From Blasia pusilla (taxonomy: Eukaryota > Marchantiophyta > Marchantiopsida > Blasiales): DNA of 64,000 nucleotides. The notes beneath the pieces are model-generated. The model worked only from the letters and a program-made list of their open reading frames with translations, was not told where the DNA came from and made no database searches. Both the position numbers and the translations under genes were made by a program. This document shows, in pieces, positions 11,232-21,519 of the stretch. The DNA lies in contig CM114271.1 of assembly GCA_050084515.1 (NCBI GenBank), positions 15,562,001 through 15,626,000 of the forward strand. Reading direction: 5' to 3'. Each line of letters begins with the position of its first letter. Positions within the stretch are counted from its first letter, which is position 1.

Positions 11232-12830
11232 ATGGAGACTTGGGAGCCAGATATGGGCCCTAAGTTGACAGGAGAAGAGCGGCGCTGGATACATCAGTTC
11301 CTTAGGAGTTATAGGAGCTGCTTTGCGTTTAGCATGGAGGATTTGGATATTCTGAAGGGACTAGGGATCCGCATTGAGTTGTCGAGTGATACACCAATCT
11401 TCCGACGATCCTACACGTACAGTGATATGGAGAGGGCTTTGATTCAAAGTAGGACCCAGGACTTGGTTGGAGCAAGACTAGTGGAGATGTCGCATGGGGA
11501 GTATGCATCTGCCACTATCATGCTTGCCAAGAAGGATTTGCATGGCAACTCGACGGATAGGCGGATGTGTGGGGATTACCGGCCTGTCAATCGGCAGACA
11601 AAGTACGATAGGTATGCCATGCCCACTCTTGAGGAGATCTTTGATACAATTGATCACACAAAGATATTTAGTTCATTGGATTTGCGAGCCGGATACCATC
11701 AACTGCCTATCATATTGGAGGATAGGCAAAAGACGGCATTTTGGGGCATCGATCCTCATGGGAAGGATTATTTGTACCAGTGGCGGTTCTTACCATTTAG
11801 GTTAAAGAACGCCTCGGCTGAGTTTTAGAGGGTCATGGATAGGATCTTGGCAGGTCTGGATTTTGCTAGATGTTATATTGATGACATTGTTGTATTTAGT
11901 GCCACGGTTGAAGAGCATGAGCAACATCTAGAGGAGGTGTTCCGAAGATTGTAGTTACATGGGTTGAAGTCACATCCAGGCAAGTGTAAGTTCTTCTACG
12001 ACTAGATTGAGTACTTGGGTCATACGATGTACCTAGATGATCTTGTTGTTTAGTAGACGAAGGTAGAGGCTATTTCACGCATTCCACGCCCTATAGATGT
12101 GAGCTTTGTTCGTGCATTCATGGGATTGGCGAACTTCTATCGGCGGTACGTCAAGGGATTTAGTTTGATTGCGAAGCCACTGACCTTGCTGACCAAGGTG
12201 GATCATGAGTGGCATTGGGAGGATGAGCAAGAGCGAGCATTTCAGCTGCTCAAGGATAGATTGACGTCCGCGCCCATCTTGAGAAGACTGATCAGGGGGC
12301 ATCCTTTCTAGTTGCACACAGATTGGAGCATATTGGGGCTTGGAACGGTGCCCATCCAACATGATGATGAGGGTAGAGAGTTCGTGGTGGCTTACGCTAG
12401 CCGTTCAAACAACATTGCAGAGGCAAAGTACAGCTTGTATGAGGGTGAATGCTTGGCTACGGTATGGGCTGTCGCACATTTCAGGTGTTATTTATTCGGA
12501 AATCCACTGATCATCAACCACTAAAGTGGTTGATGAAGTCTGACAAGCTTACAAGGAAGCTTGCGAGATGGGCTCTGTTGTTGCAAGAGTACGATTTTCA
12601 AGTGGTACATAGACCTGGGACGCTCAACCAGGATGCAGATGGGCTAAGTCGTAACCCATGCCCGAGTCAGCAAGATGTGATTGGAGCTCGATGGCATGGA
12701 GAGAATGATGAGGAGTCAGAGCTAGGATGGCACGCGTCAGCCTATTTAGGCTTGTTGGCTATGGAGAGCCAGAGTGTGGAGACTTTGATAGCGAGGTCTA
12801 ATTGAGAGTCCTTGGATCCTGAGGCCAGTA
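11232..12830 (+). pseudogene. Reverse transcriptase and RNase H (broken)
   Basis: RT copies the element RNA into DNA. Visible blocks are MCGDYRPVNRQTKYDRYAMP, SSLDLRAGYHQLPI, the catalytic CYIDDIVVFS near 11870, and MGLANFYRRYVKGF (12120 on). RNase H follows, with LHTDWS at 12312 on, LYEGECLATVWAVAHF and HRPGTLNQDADGLSR. A small deletion with frameshift near 12520 separates GNPLII from TDHQPLKW. TAG stops at about 11826, 11953, 12003, 12052, 12055 and 12309 fall where Gln is expected or where copy 2 has a C. The METWEPDMG start at 11232 only marks the open frame; the natural product is a polyprotein. Confidence 0.9.
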
Positions 12831-12873
12831 AAGAGACGACATCTGGCGAGATATTCACAACGATGAAGTAGTC

Positions 12874-13965
12874 TTGGAGAATCTGCGTACTGGCAGCGTT
12901 GCGAGCACAGTGGGTGCTAGAGAGCGGGATCGAGTCCTACAGCGAGCCAGACGGTTCCCCTCGGAGGGGACACATGTGTTGCAAGTATGGAAGGATGGTA
13001 GAGTCCGTGTAGTGCCTCATCCTTTGCAGAGAGCACGTTTGGTGCGTCATGCCCACAAGGAGTTGGGTCATTTTGGAGTGAAGCGGACATATAGCTTGCT
13101 CGAGATTCAGTATTGGTGGCAAGGCATGCAGATTGACGTTCAGGATTTTGTTGCCAGATGCATGGTGTGTGATCGAGTCCGAGCATCGTTCAATGCTCCA
13201 ACTCCACAGTTGCATCCACTTCCGATCATGGGTTTAGGTTAAAGATGGAGTTTGGATTTTGCAGGACCTTTGCCTTTGACGGAGCACCATAGTCGTTATA
13301 TGTTGGTGATGGTCGAGCACTTCTCGAAGTGGATAGAGTTGATTGCATTTCCTGACAAAGTGAGTGAGGGAGTAGCGTATGCCTTCCTAGATCAAGTGGT
13401 GAGTCATTACGGCGCACCAGCTGAGGTGTTGATAGACCAAGGTACAGAGTTCCGCGTGGAGTTTCAGACCTTGTGTGATGAGGCATTGATCGACCACCGC
13501 ACTACTTCGCGAGATCATCCTGAGGCGGATGGACTAGCGGAGCAGGTTTTGTAGATGATGAAGAGAGGACTACGCAAGTATGGCTTGCAAAGAGGTCACC
13601 TAGGAGATTGGGACCTTGAGTTGCCGTGGTTGGCGATGGGATACAGATTCAGCAGGCAAACATCCTTAGCGTCTTTCTCACCGTACTTGTTGCTTTATGG
13701 CCGTGAGCCAGATTTACCTATGGCCATTCTTTGAGATATTGGTGAGGTGTTGAACCTTGATGACCTTGATGTATGGATGCAAGCATGTTCTGAGAGGGCT
13801 GAGTTGTTTCAGAGAGTGATGCCCATGGGGTTTGTGAACTTGGCGATTGCACAATATTGGGATACGTTGAGGTATGCAACTATTTGAGGAGGTGGTTATC
13901 AACCTACTATCCGGAGGTTTCATCAGGGAGACTATGTCTACTTGTAGCAGACGACACCCACGACG
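12874..13965 (+). pseudogene. Integrase (broken)
   Basis: Inserts the element cDNA into the genome. The N-terminal HHCC zinc-binding module is visible (HAHKELGHFG then CMVCDRV, about 13048-13175). The core has the three acidic residues in SLDFAGPL (about 13252), VLIDQGTEF (about 13429) and HPEADGLAEQ (about 13519), a normal DD-E arrangement. After the core, FHQGDYVYL matches the usual C-terminal strand of gypsy integrases. Stops occur at about 13228 (TAA), 13552 (TAG), 13732 (TGA), 13885 (TGA) and 13947 (TAG), each explicable by one C-to-T change. Copy 2 has lost the zinc module and most of the core. Confidence 0.88.
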
Positions 13966-14292
13966 TTGGATGTGACTGCAGGGTGCACCATCTTGAGAGT
14001 GCGTGAGGTTTTGCCATCTGATGTTCTCTTATTAGAGGGACGCGATGGTATGGTTTGGAAGGACTATGTGCGTAACTGTATGCCATGTCATCTTCCGAAC
14101 ATTGACGGTACAGTTGATCCAAGCTTAGCAATAGTTCCTACAGGCTTGCCGTGTATGTTGTGTGGTTCCGCCCGTGGTGCAGCGACTATGCTAGTCTGTG
14201 ATGGGTGTTCGAGAGGATGGCATACGGCATGTTTGACGCCACCTCTCACTAGGGTTCCTCAGGGATGGTGTATGTGTCCCAGATGTACATAG
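13966..14292 (+). CDS. C-terminal PHD finger of the gypsy polyprotein
   Basis: An open stretch of 108 codons ends the polyprotein. Its last 48 residues form a C4HC3 PHD finger: CMLC, then LVCDGCSRGWHTACL, then WCMCPRC (about 14152-14289). All eight zinc ligands are present. PHD fingers generally read histone H3 tails. In chromoviruses a chromodomain holds this position and guides integration, so a targeting role is a reasonable inference. Copy 2 has lost most of the finger by deletion but keeps its last residues and stop. Confidence 0.85.
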   Translation: MDVTAGCTILRVREVLPSDVLLLEGRDGMVWKDYVRNCMPCHLPNIDGTVDPSLAIVPTGLPCMLCGSARGAATMLVCDGCSRGWHTACLTPPLTRVPQGWCMCPRCT

Positions 14293-14601
14293 AGTAGGTA
14301 GTTTTACATTCCAACTTGTGTTTGTGACATGGATGACAAGAAGGCGACTAACGATGGGGCCACATGCGCACCCGACCTTCTTGCTCTTAGCGTTCGAGAG
14401 ATATATGTCATGGTAGGTAGGATAGATGGCTATCTGGATTTAGAGGGACCTAACCACCAGCTAGGGGGGCGATTGGAGATATTTTGGTACTTCTTATCTC
14501 GTTGTTTGGATGCCTTGAGTTAGCATGGGATCGTGTGTGTTTGTGTGTGTGTTCGGTGACAACGATGTATGTTGTGTAGCGATATGTATGCGCATAATAG
14601 C
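14293..14601 (+). repeat. 3' untranslated segment, polypurine tract and 125-bp direct repeat
   Basis: After the PHD stop comes a conserved non-coding stretch and a polypurine-like GGGGGGCGA at about 14465. A segment of about 125 bp (14476-14600) starting ATTGGAGATATTTTGG follows. The same segment recurs at 15115-15244, the 3' end of the LTR. Copy 2 has the same arrangement. A short inverted fragment of this 3' region also occurs at about 60843-60900. Confidence 0.7.
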
Positions 14602-15244
14602 TGTCACGTCTTTTAGGATAGATCGGTGAGATCTAGTAGAGCGCCTTCGTGAGTAGCAAAGGACAATCTCAATAGGTCGAGGATGACCTGTTGAGACCTT
14701 GGGAAACTTGAGAGAGCAGGTTTCCCCTTCGTTTCGGCTCATTTGGAGCCATATTGAGGAACTTCCTATTTTAGGTAAGTACCATTTTAAGTATATGGTC
14801 AAGTTTATATTTTGGGAAGTGGCCCTTGACCTCCTACATAAGGTCAAGAGCCTAGGAGGTGACTTGGGAGCATAGGTTACCATTGGAGAGAGCTTGGGAG
14901 AGGAGAGGGGTATACCTCAAGGAGAGAGAGCTTGAGAGCTCATTCTCTCTTTGTTGAACCTCTTGGCATAAAGCGGCGGAGCTATGGTCCCTTGCATTGT
15001 GAGTGTAACCCAAGCCTCTCAATAGGAGAGTGGATTTGGTTTGACATGAGAGAGAGTGCACACCTTTGAGAGCTATGGTGTGAGATGGTGTAGAGAGAGA
15101 TTGGATCTTACTTTAATTGGAGATATTTTTGGTACTTCTTGTCTCGTTGTTTGGATGCCATGAGTTAGCATGGGATCGTGCGTGTTTGTGTGTGTGTTCG
15201 ATGACGGCGATGTATGTTGTGTAGTGATGTGTATGCGCACGACA
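14602..15244 (+). repeat. 3' LTR of gypsy copy 1
   Basis: About 643 bp from TGTCACGTC to GCGCACGACA, giving TG...CA ends with TGTC/GACA inversion. Its first 520 bp match the 5' LTR of copy 3 (61492 on) and copy 2 (39938 down), and the whole matches the 3' LTR of copy 2 (33812-33176). The LTR contains a TTTAGGATAGATCGGTGAG block and conserved GAGAGAGCTTG repeats. Its last 125 bp repeat the segment just upstream of the LTR. Confidence 0.75.
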
Positions 15245-15781
15245 ATGATAAATGCAATATCCAAATCTCATTTTTTTTATTAAATGGTCTACTCGCTCCT
15301 TAAATAAATGACTATTGAATGTTTGGGGTTTCAATTATATGAGCATATACTTTGAAATTTTAATGTACGTTATTATTAGTTAGAATCTGATTCGGATACA
15401 ATATAATAATACCAACTTGAAGCCCAAGTGCATATTCTTGGAATCTTGGTTGAAGTTAAGAATATAAAACTGAATTTTGATAAAAAGATCTAGTTCATTT
15501 TGGGAGAAATGACCAAGGATTATTTTAGTTCCAAGTATAGTAACATTCTCTTAAAAGTTCTTAGAGTTGTCACAAGTTAAGCTAGACTAGAATACCAATT
15601 ATGAAACTAAATTCATTGAAGAAAAAAAACCTAAACTCAAATTTTATTAAAAGGTATAGTCAATTATTAAAGAATTGACATTAGACTTATTGAAGTTCAA
15701 AGTATATGGTCATTTTTTCTAATTTTCTTCAAGGTGTTACAATCTAAGATGGGGTCTAACACCAGGTTTGAGCATAAACAC

Positions 15782-16572
15782 CAAGGTTGCATGACAATGA
15801 ACGAGGCCGGACATATCCACGGACATGGCAGGCTGAGGGCCCAAGGCGCGGGCCTTGAGTGGGCTTAAGGTTGTCCAATGGGGGCCCAACCCATCCTACG
15901 GGCCTCATTGTGGGCCATAAAATGGATGCGGGCTTGGCCAGGTTAGGTCTACGCGATGGGCTTATTAAAGACCAAGTTACAATCAAACTCATCAGACATC
16001 CAAACTGCTACATTTGGTACTCACACAAAGTAGGGTAGCTTAATCTTGGTTAGTCAGTTAAGCGCAATTATCTTAACTAGGGTTAGTTAATCATATTTAG
16101 TCTAACTCGAGACTATGGTTAAGATTAGGGTTAGGGTTGCTTGTACATATCCTATATAATTGAGAAGGGGACTAGACTCCACTCATTTTCTCATTGCAAA
16201 ATTTCGTTCTCCATGGTGGTGTGTGAGTGTGAGAGCCGTTTCCCACAAATTATACTTAAGCAGTTTTCTATAGGGTTGAGCGGGCGGGCTTAGGTGTGGG
16301 CCGTACGTACTCGAGCCGCACAGATATGTACGTCCCTACGATGGACATACGTCCCAAGACATGGACATTTCCGTGGACAAATTTTTTTGTATGCAACCCT
16401 GACGTAGGGCCCTTAGCCTACTATGCGAATACAGCCACGGGTGGTGCAGGTTGTGTGCGGGCCGGGCTCGATTAGCCCGGGTCTGCGCGATGGGCTGGGC
16501 GGGCTCAGGTGCAGGTATCCAAGCTTGCACGGACATGTCCGCAGATACATACTTTGTCCGTGTGCAACCTTG
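15782..16572. mobile_element. GC-rich hAT-like MITE (possibly nested pair)
   Basis: Ends are CAAGGTTGCA and TGCAACCTTG, a perfect 10-bp inverted repeat. Flanks are ATAAACAC (15774-15781) and ATAAATAC (16573-16580), an 8-bp target duplication with one mismatch, as hAT elements make. The interior has GGGCCCGC-type GC-rich sequence, no transposase, and a second end-like word (GTATGCAACCCTGA near 16400), which suggests another family member inserted inside. It sits in the satellite array, so it is younger than the array. The TTAGGG words near 16125 belong to this interior. Confidence 0.75.
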
Positions 16573-17129
16573 ATAAATACCTAGTCTTGGTTAAAATTAA
16601 AAATTTTATTTTAGTTAATTACTCATAAATTATCAAAGAAAAAACCTTGAGGATTTTGGAGTTCAAATTGTATGGTCATATTATTCCAAAAATTTCTAAA
16701 AGGTGTCACAAGCTTAAACGGAGTAAAAATTTAAAATACCGAGTTTGAGCCCAAGGGCCTATTCTTTGTTGAAGTTTAAGTTCTGAAACTCAAATTTGAT
16801 TAAATAAAATAGTCTATAGTCGAAGAAATGACGATTGGGATTTTTAAGTATATGGTTATATTCTTTGAAGAACACCTAGTGATCTAAGTTCTATTCTTGG
16901 TTGAAGTTAAAATCTAGAACTCAAATTTGATTCAAAGGTCTAGTCAATTGTTGGAATGTTTGGAGGTCCGAGTATAGGATAGTATTATTTGAAATTTTGT
17001 GGAAGATTTTATAAGCTAAGATATGGTACAATACCAATTTTGAGCCATAATAGACATGTTTTGTTAAAGTAAAAAATCTAAAAATCAAATTTGATTAATC
17101 ATAAAAGTGTAAGAAAATAAAATGTGATG

Positions 17130-17560
17130 AAATCACTGAAATCTATTACAAATCTTGGAGATACAAAGTGGCCTAGTCCGTCCGTGCGCTCACAGAAGAG
17201 CTTTGATGAAACCTGAACATGGAGATAACTCGACATACGAGAATGTGCTACCGCTGCGGCTCCCGACTATTTCACTACTCTGGAAACTAGGATTTTCTAC
17301 CTATTTTTCTTCGTTTCTATTGATAGAAAATTTTTTCCGGGGGTTGCGCCCCCGAACCCCCGCGACGCATCAAGGTGCCTTGCACTTTGATGCAATATAG
17401 GATTAGATAATCCCAATAACGCTACTCCATAAACCATCTACGTCATATTACTATGACTCCTCCGACGTCTAAGTCGAAACCATCAATCTAAGCTTCTCCT
17501 CATACAAGGGGGCTGATCAGATTAATGATGCACACAGAAGTGGACGTTGAGAATCGAACA
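17130..17560. other. Higher-GC insertion-like segment within the satellite array
   Basis: The satellite words stop near 17110 and resume near 17560. Between them lies a segment with a GC palindrome (GGGGGTTGCGCCCCC, about 17339-17353) followed by GAACCCCCGCGACGCATC. Similar G/C hairpins occur in some plant LTRs. I could not define ends, so the class is unknown. Confidence 0.4.
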
Positions 17561-18493
17561 AAAAGGTCTAATCAATTGTTGGAGAATGTATGGTATTGAG
17601 ATTTTTGGAGTTCCAATTGTATAAATTTTTTTATTGAAATTCTACGGAAGGTCCGAAGGTGTGATAGGAAAAGATGGACTATAATACCAAGACAAAACCC
17701 AAATGGTTCAAGTTAAAATGTAAAGATACCAGTGGAGCATTATCATTAAAAAACATAGGATAGAATATAATTTCACTAATTTTTTGCCAATGGGCATCTA
17801 ATAAGAAATCTGTCGTGTGCCCATAGTAATGATGGTATGTGTCTCTATGAGGAACTTAATTTGTTACATCTTGTGAAAGGTGCAAAAGTAGGGACATGCA
17901 CAAATTTTGGTTAGGATCCAAATTTCCATCTAAGTTTTTCGATAGAATTTCAATGTGACCGATCAAGGTGTTCAAAAACTTTTTACGAAATAATTATACC
18001 ACAAAAAATAGAAAGAGTAGAAATACTTAGATCCTAGAAATCCAATAGGAAAGGTGTATCTTTCTTCTTGGGTCTATGTACCTTAGTATACATTGATACC
18101 TCATGAATGCTAGTTTCATGCTCTTTGGGTTTAGACCCCTAATAAATACCCCGCTCACGTAGACCACCCAAATAATTCGATGGTCTAGGTAATAATCTCC
18201 ACTTGTAAGGAGTAGTAAGAGCATATCCAGCGATTTCCGCTAATTTGGCCCCTTAATTATAATTTATTGAGTTTGTAACCAGGTCAAATGATATCGGGTG
18301 ACCAAACTGTAACAACTTCTCTACCCGCTCATTGGTTTAACATGCCTTAATACACCATATTGCGTTTCCGGTTCCCCACCCATTGGCATAGATTCTTCTT
18401 CGCAAGGGTTTCGTTCTGTGCAGCCGATAGTGGAGAACATCGTGCCGGAAGTGGAGAACATCGATTCAATTGAATCTCGACAGACGTTGAAAC

Positions 18494-19798
18494 ATGGATG
18501 ATTGGAGAGAAGAAATGAATGCAAGGCTCAACGATTCAGATGAAGACCAGATGGAATTCAAATTTATGCAGCAAACAACCCGGGTACTAGCTTCTTTGTT
18601 GACAGGACCTGCTAACCATGGTGGTTCACGACCTTGCAAGGCTGCAAATGTGAACCGACAGAGAGAGGTAGGCCATGAGTGGATCTTTCGAGACTATTTC
18701 TGCCCACATTCATGAGTTTATGGGAACATTTTTTCCAGAAGACGGTTCCGCATGAGGAGGTCATTGTTCCTACAAATCATGAACAAGGTCTGTTCACACG
18801 ACAAGTACTTTGTTCAAAAGAGAGATGCAAGTGGGAGTTTAGGCTTGTTGCCCATTCAAAAATGCACTACAGCAATAAGAATGTTAGCTTATGGCATAGC
18901 AGCAGATGCAACAGACGAGTATTGTAGGATTGGGGAGTCCACAACTATGGAATCTATGAAACGATTTTGCATTGCCATCAAGGAAATTTATGAACCCTTC
19001 TATCTTTGGCAACCAACTCGGGAGGACATTGAGAGACATATGGAAATCAATGAACGTAGAGGGTGGCCAGGAATGTTCGGTTCATTGGATTGCAAGCACT
19101 ACACTTGGAAAAATTTTCCTCTTTCTTGGCATGATCAATTCAACAATAAGGATGGAGACAACAAAATTGTGCTTGAGGCTGTGTGTGACCAATCCCTGAA
19201 CTTTTGGCATGCACACGTTGGGATTCTCGGTTGAAATAACAACATTACTGTGTTGGATTCCAACACAGTAATGTCCTTATTTCAACCAACACAGCTTGGT
19301 GGGAAGCAACAAATTTGTTGCTTCCCACCAAGTCCTCTCATTGAAAATTTCTTAAGACAGGATATTGATTACCTTTCATTTACTGTCAATGCAATGGAAC
19401 TACTTAACCAAGGTACTATTTGTTAACTGATGGCATTTACCCAAGGTACTCCATCTTTTTTCAAACTATTCATGAGCCACAAATAGAGAAGTTTTCCTAT
19501 ATTGCAAAGAAGCAAGAGAGTGCTAGAAAAGATGTGGAGAGGGCATTTGGAGTGCTACAAGCCAAATTTGCAATGATTTCAAACCCCTTTAGGATGTGGG
19601 ATGCAGTACAAGCCGGTGAAGAACATTTGGATGGCCTATGTTTTATTGCACAATCTGATCATTGAAGACGAGAAAGACATGAATTTGGAACCTTTGTTTG
19701 ATTCCATTCCTCAACTAGGAATTTTTCGAGGGTTAACTTTTCAGTATTTGATGGAAGGCGTGATGGAGATCATGGATGAGGGAGCCCATATAGTTTGA
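18494..19798 (+). pseudogene. PIF/Harbinger (HARBI1-like) DDE transposase, broken
   Basis: Endonuclease and strand-transfer enzyme of the element. The open part 18752-19234 includes GESTTMESMKRFCIAIKEIY and GWPGMFGSLDCKHYTWKNFP, which carries the first catalytic Asp (SLDC), then KIVLEAVCDQSLNFWHAHVG. The second part, after 19420, has LTDGIYPRYSIF (second Asp) and the hallmark ESARKDVERAFGVLQAKFAM (third acidic residue), then MWDAVQAG and a diverged LHNLIIEDEKD in another frame. The two halves are separated at 19229-19332 by twin palindromes, and an in-frame stop occurs at the first of them. Confidence 0.88.
19229..19332. repeat. Two adjacent palindromes inside the transposase gene
   Basis: First hairpin, 19229-19287: 29-bp arms around one base, 27 of 29 positions paired, outer word GGTTGAAATAA. 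Second, 19295-19332: a perfect 38-bp palindrome with half-site CTTGGTGGGAAGCAACAAA. The left part of the second (about 19286-19315) also matches 21198-21227 in the Myb-like gene of the same element at 29 of 30 bases. Fold-back or template switching during repair would explain both. Confidence 0.9.
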
Positions 19799-21003
19799 TA
19801 AATGACTTAATTGAGCACCTATGGGACCGTAGAGGTATGCTTGAAGGAGACGACGAGTAGCCTATTGCAGCTATCAATAAATGTGCTTTACTTTTGTAGA
19901 ATTGGTGATAGAAATTGACTAGGCATTCCATGGATAAGCCTTGTAATCTCTGAATTAAATGAAAGGGCTATGCTCGTGTATTGGTTGTGGATTGATTTTG
20001 TCCCTCCCTATTCTATTTGAAGCAGTGATTATGCTTGAGTTTGTGTCACTTGCAAGTCTGGTCCCACATCTACTTTATGATTCCTTGGGATTGTGATTGT
20101 AGCTTGTGTACTACTATGTACGACTGGTGAGAATTGCACAATTCTCAATGTTCACATGAAATTTCCAATCCCAAGAAAAGAATGAATTGAACAATTCTCG
20201 ATGTTCACATGAATTTTTTTGGAGAAATTGTAGCCCACAAATTCAGAAGGAGAGGATTCCGTCTTATCATGTGCTTTGATGAAAGTAATTTGGAGTCACT
20301 TTTGTTAGAAAGTTTCATGAGAAGATTCTCCAACTTTGCTTGCACATAATAAAACCTAGGAATTAACTATTACAGTCAAGACTAGAAGAATGCACTATCC
20401 TCTGCCATGGCTATCGCTTTACAAAATTAAGGAGCTGTCCTACCCGTGCCTTCTAGTCGCCATCTAAAACAATTTCAGTATCTCCATCCTAATCGTTCGT
20501 GGCATATTTTCGAAGCCCATTCTCCCATGTCATGCCTACGTCTATTGGGGGACAATTCCCACTATCTGTTCGTGGTACAACAACTCCATCTATTCGACAT
20601 CTCTAGGTGATACTCTCAAATCATGAGATGTTGGAGATATTGATGGACAAATATTCTCATTATAAATATCTCCTTCAGCCAACATTTGTCTCTTGAGGCT
20701 GGCAAGCTCTGCAATCTTTCAAAGCTGTAGGTACTCCTTCCCCAGTGCATCCAAGCTTGAAACATCCATACAAAATACATTCAATGTGGCTTTCCTCAAA
20801 GAGGCTTTTGCCATGGATTGAGACGCCTTCACCTATTCCTTCAATATCAAATCTACTAATTTTTCCTTCTTCAATAGGTCCTTTGCACCCTTGTTTCCTA
20901 GGGGACGTTTCATGCCATATGCAATTTCTACAGAAGGCGTAGATGCCTTCTTGAACGAGTTGCCTTCATTTCCAGTTGAAATCGTGATGTCTACAAGAAT
21001 TCC

Positions 21004-21519
21004 TTAGCTGCGATGTTTTACTCCTTCTTGTTTCAACTTCATAGACCTATGACCAAGCTCGTTCCACTTTGCGACATCTTTGAGAATTCTCCATGATTCC
21101 AAAAAACTGAAAGAGTGGCCTTTCGGATGTGATTGCTTGTAAAGCTGGAGAGCCTTCTCAATCTGGTCTTGCTCATTCGTCCCTGATTTGTGCAACGCCA
21201 ACACAACTTGGTGGGAAGCAACAAATTTTTGACATGTCATGCTTAATGGCACTCCATTTTGATTCCAAGCTACGGGCATGTCTATAATTTGCACCTGCAG
21301 TCCTTCGTTCATTGTAATGCTTATCAATTTGTGCCCAAAATTTCCCAGACTTATGCCCACTACTGACAATCGGGTCTTGCAAAATGTGGAGAAAAGACAA
21401 ACACAATTTTCTCTCCTCCAGGGCCCAAAAGGAATCGAAGTTGAGACATTACTGCTTGCAATTGGGCATGTGTTCGCCATCGTGTGTGATAAAAAAACAG
21501 TGAAGCGGGTGTGACACAA
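21004..21519 (-). pseudogene. Harbinger accessory Myb/NAM-associated-like protein, broken
   Basis: Partner protein that helps PIF/Harbinger transposase bind DNA. In one minus-strand frame (21406 down) LQDPIVSSGHKSGKFWAQIDKHYNER and ESKWSAIKHDMSKICC match the family's conserved helices. The continuation EDQIEKALQLYKQ-like and FSFLESWRILKDVAKWNE lies in another frame (21219 down), so a frameshift near 21175-21240 breaks it. The pairing with the transposase inside the same TIRs supports the call. Confidence 0.75.

Larger units (their letters stand above)
6055..15244 (+). mobile_element. Ty3/gypsy retrotransposon encoding a C5 methyltransferase and a PHD finger (copy 1)
   Basis: A 9.2-kb element read on the plus strand: leader, gag, protease, cytosine-5 DNA methyltransferase, reverse transcriptase, RNase H, integrase, PHD finger, 3' LTR. 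The RT-RNase H-integrase order defines Ty3/gypsy. The 5' end is lost: similarity to copy 3 (61492-64000) begins at about 6055, inside the leader, so there is no 5' LTR here. The reading frame is broken by many stops and small indels, so the copy is inactive. A second copy lies inverted at 33176-39938. The methyltransferase between protease and RT and the PHD finger in place of a chromodomain make this family unusual. Confidence 0.93.
15330..17765 (+). repeat. Diverged satellite-like array, monomer about 165 bp
   Basis: Recurring words appear in the same order: CTTGGTTGAAGTTAA, then AACTCAAATTTGATTAAA, then GTCTAGTCAATTGTTGG, then AGTATATGGTCATA, then AAAGGTGTTACAAGCTAAG, then AATACCAATTTTGAGCC. 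The GTTGAAGTTAA word occurs near 15449, 15611, 16581, 16760, 16893, 17060 and 17719. After removing the MITE at 15782-16572, spacing is mostly 130-180 bp. Copies are strongly diverged, so the array is old. I see no coding function. Confidence 0.65.

Noticed and set aside
14476-15244. A TRIM element (125-bp LTRs around 515 bp) nested in gypsy copy 1
   Set aside because: Copy 2 has the same arrangement at the same place, and the middle 515 bp also forms the 5' LTR of copies 2 and 3. It is therefore part of the gypsy element, not a separate insertion.
16120-16145. TTAGGG-type words resembling telomere repeats
   Set aside because: Only two adjacent copies, inside a hAT-like MITE. Too few for an interstitial telomere.
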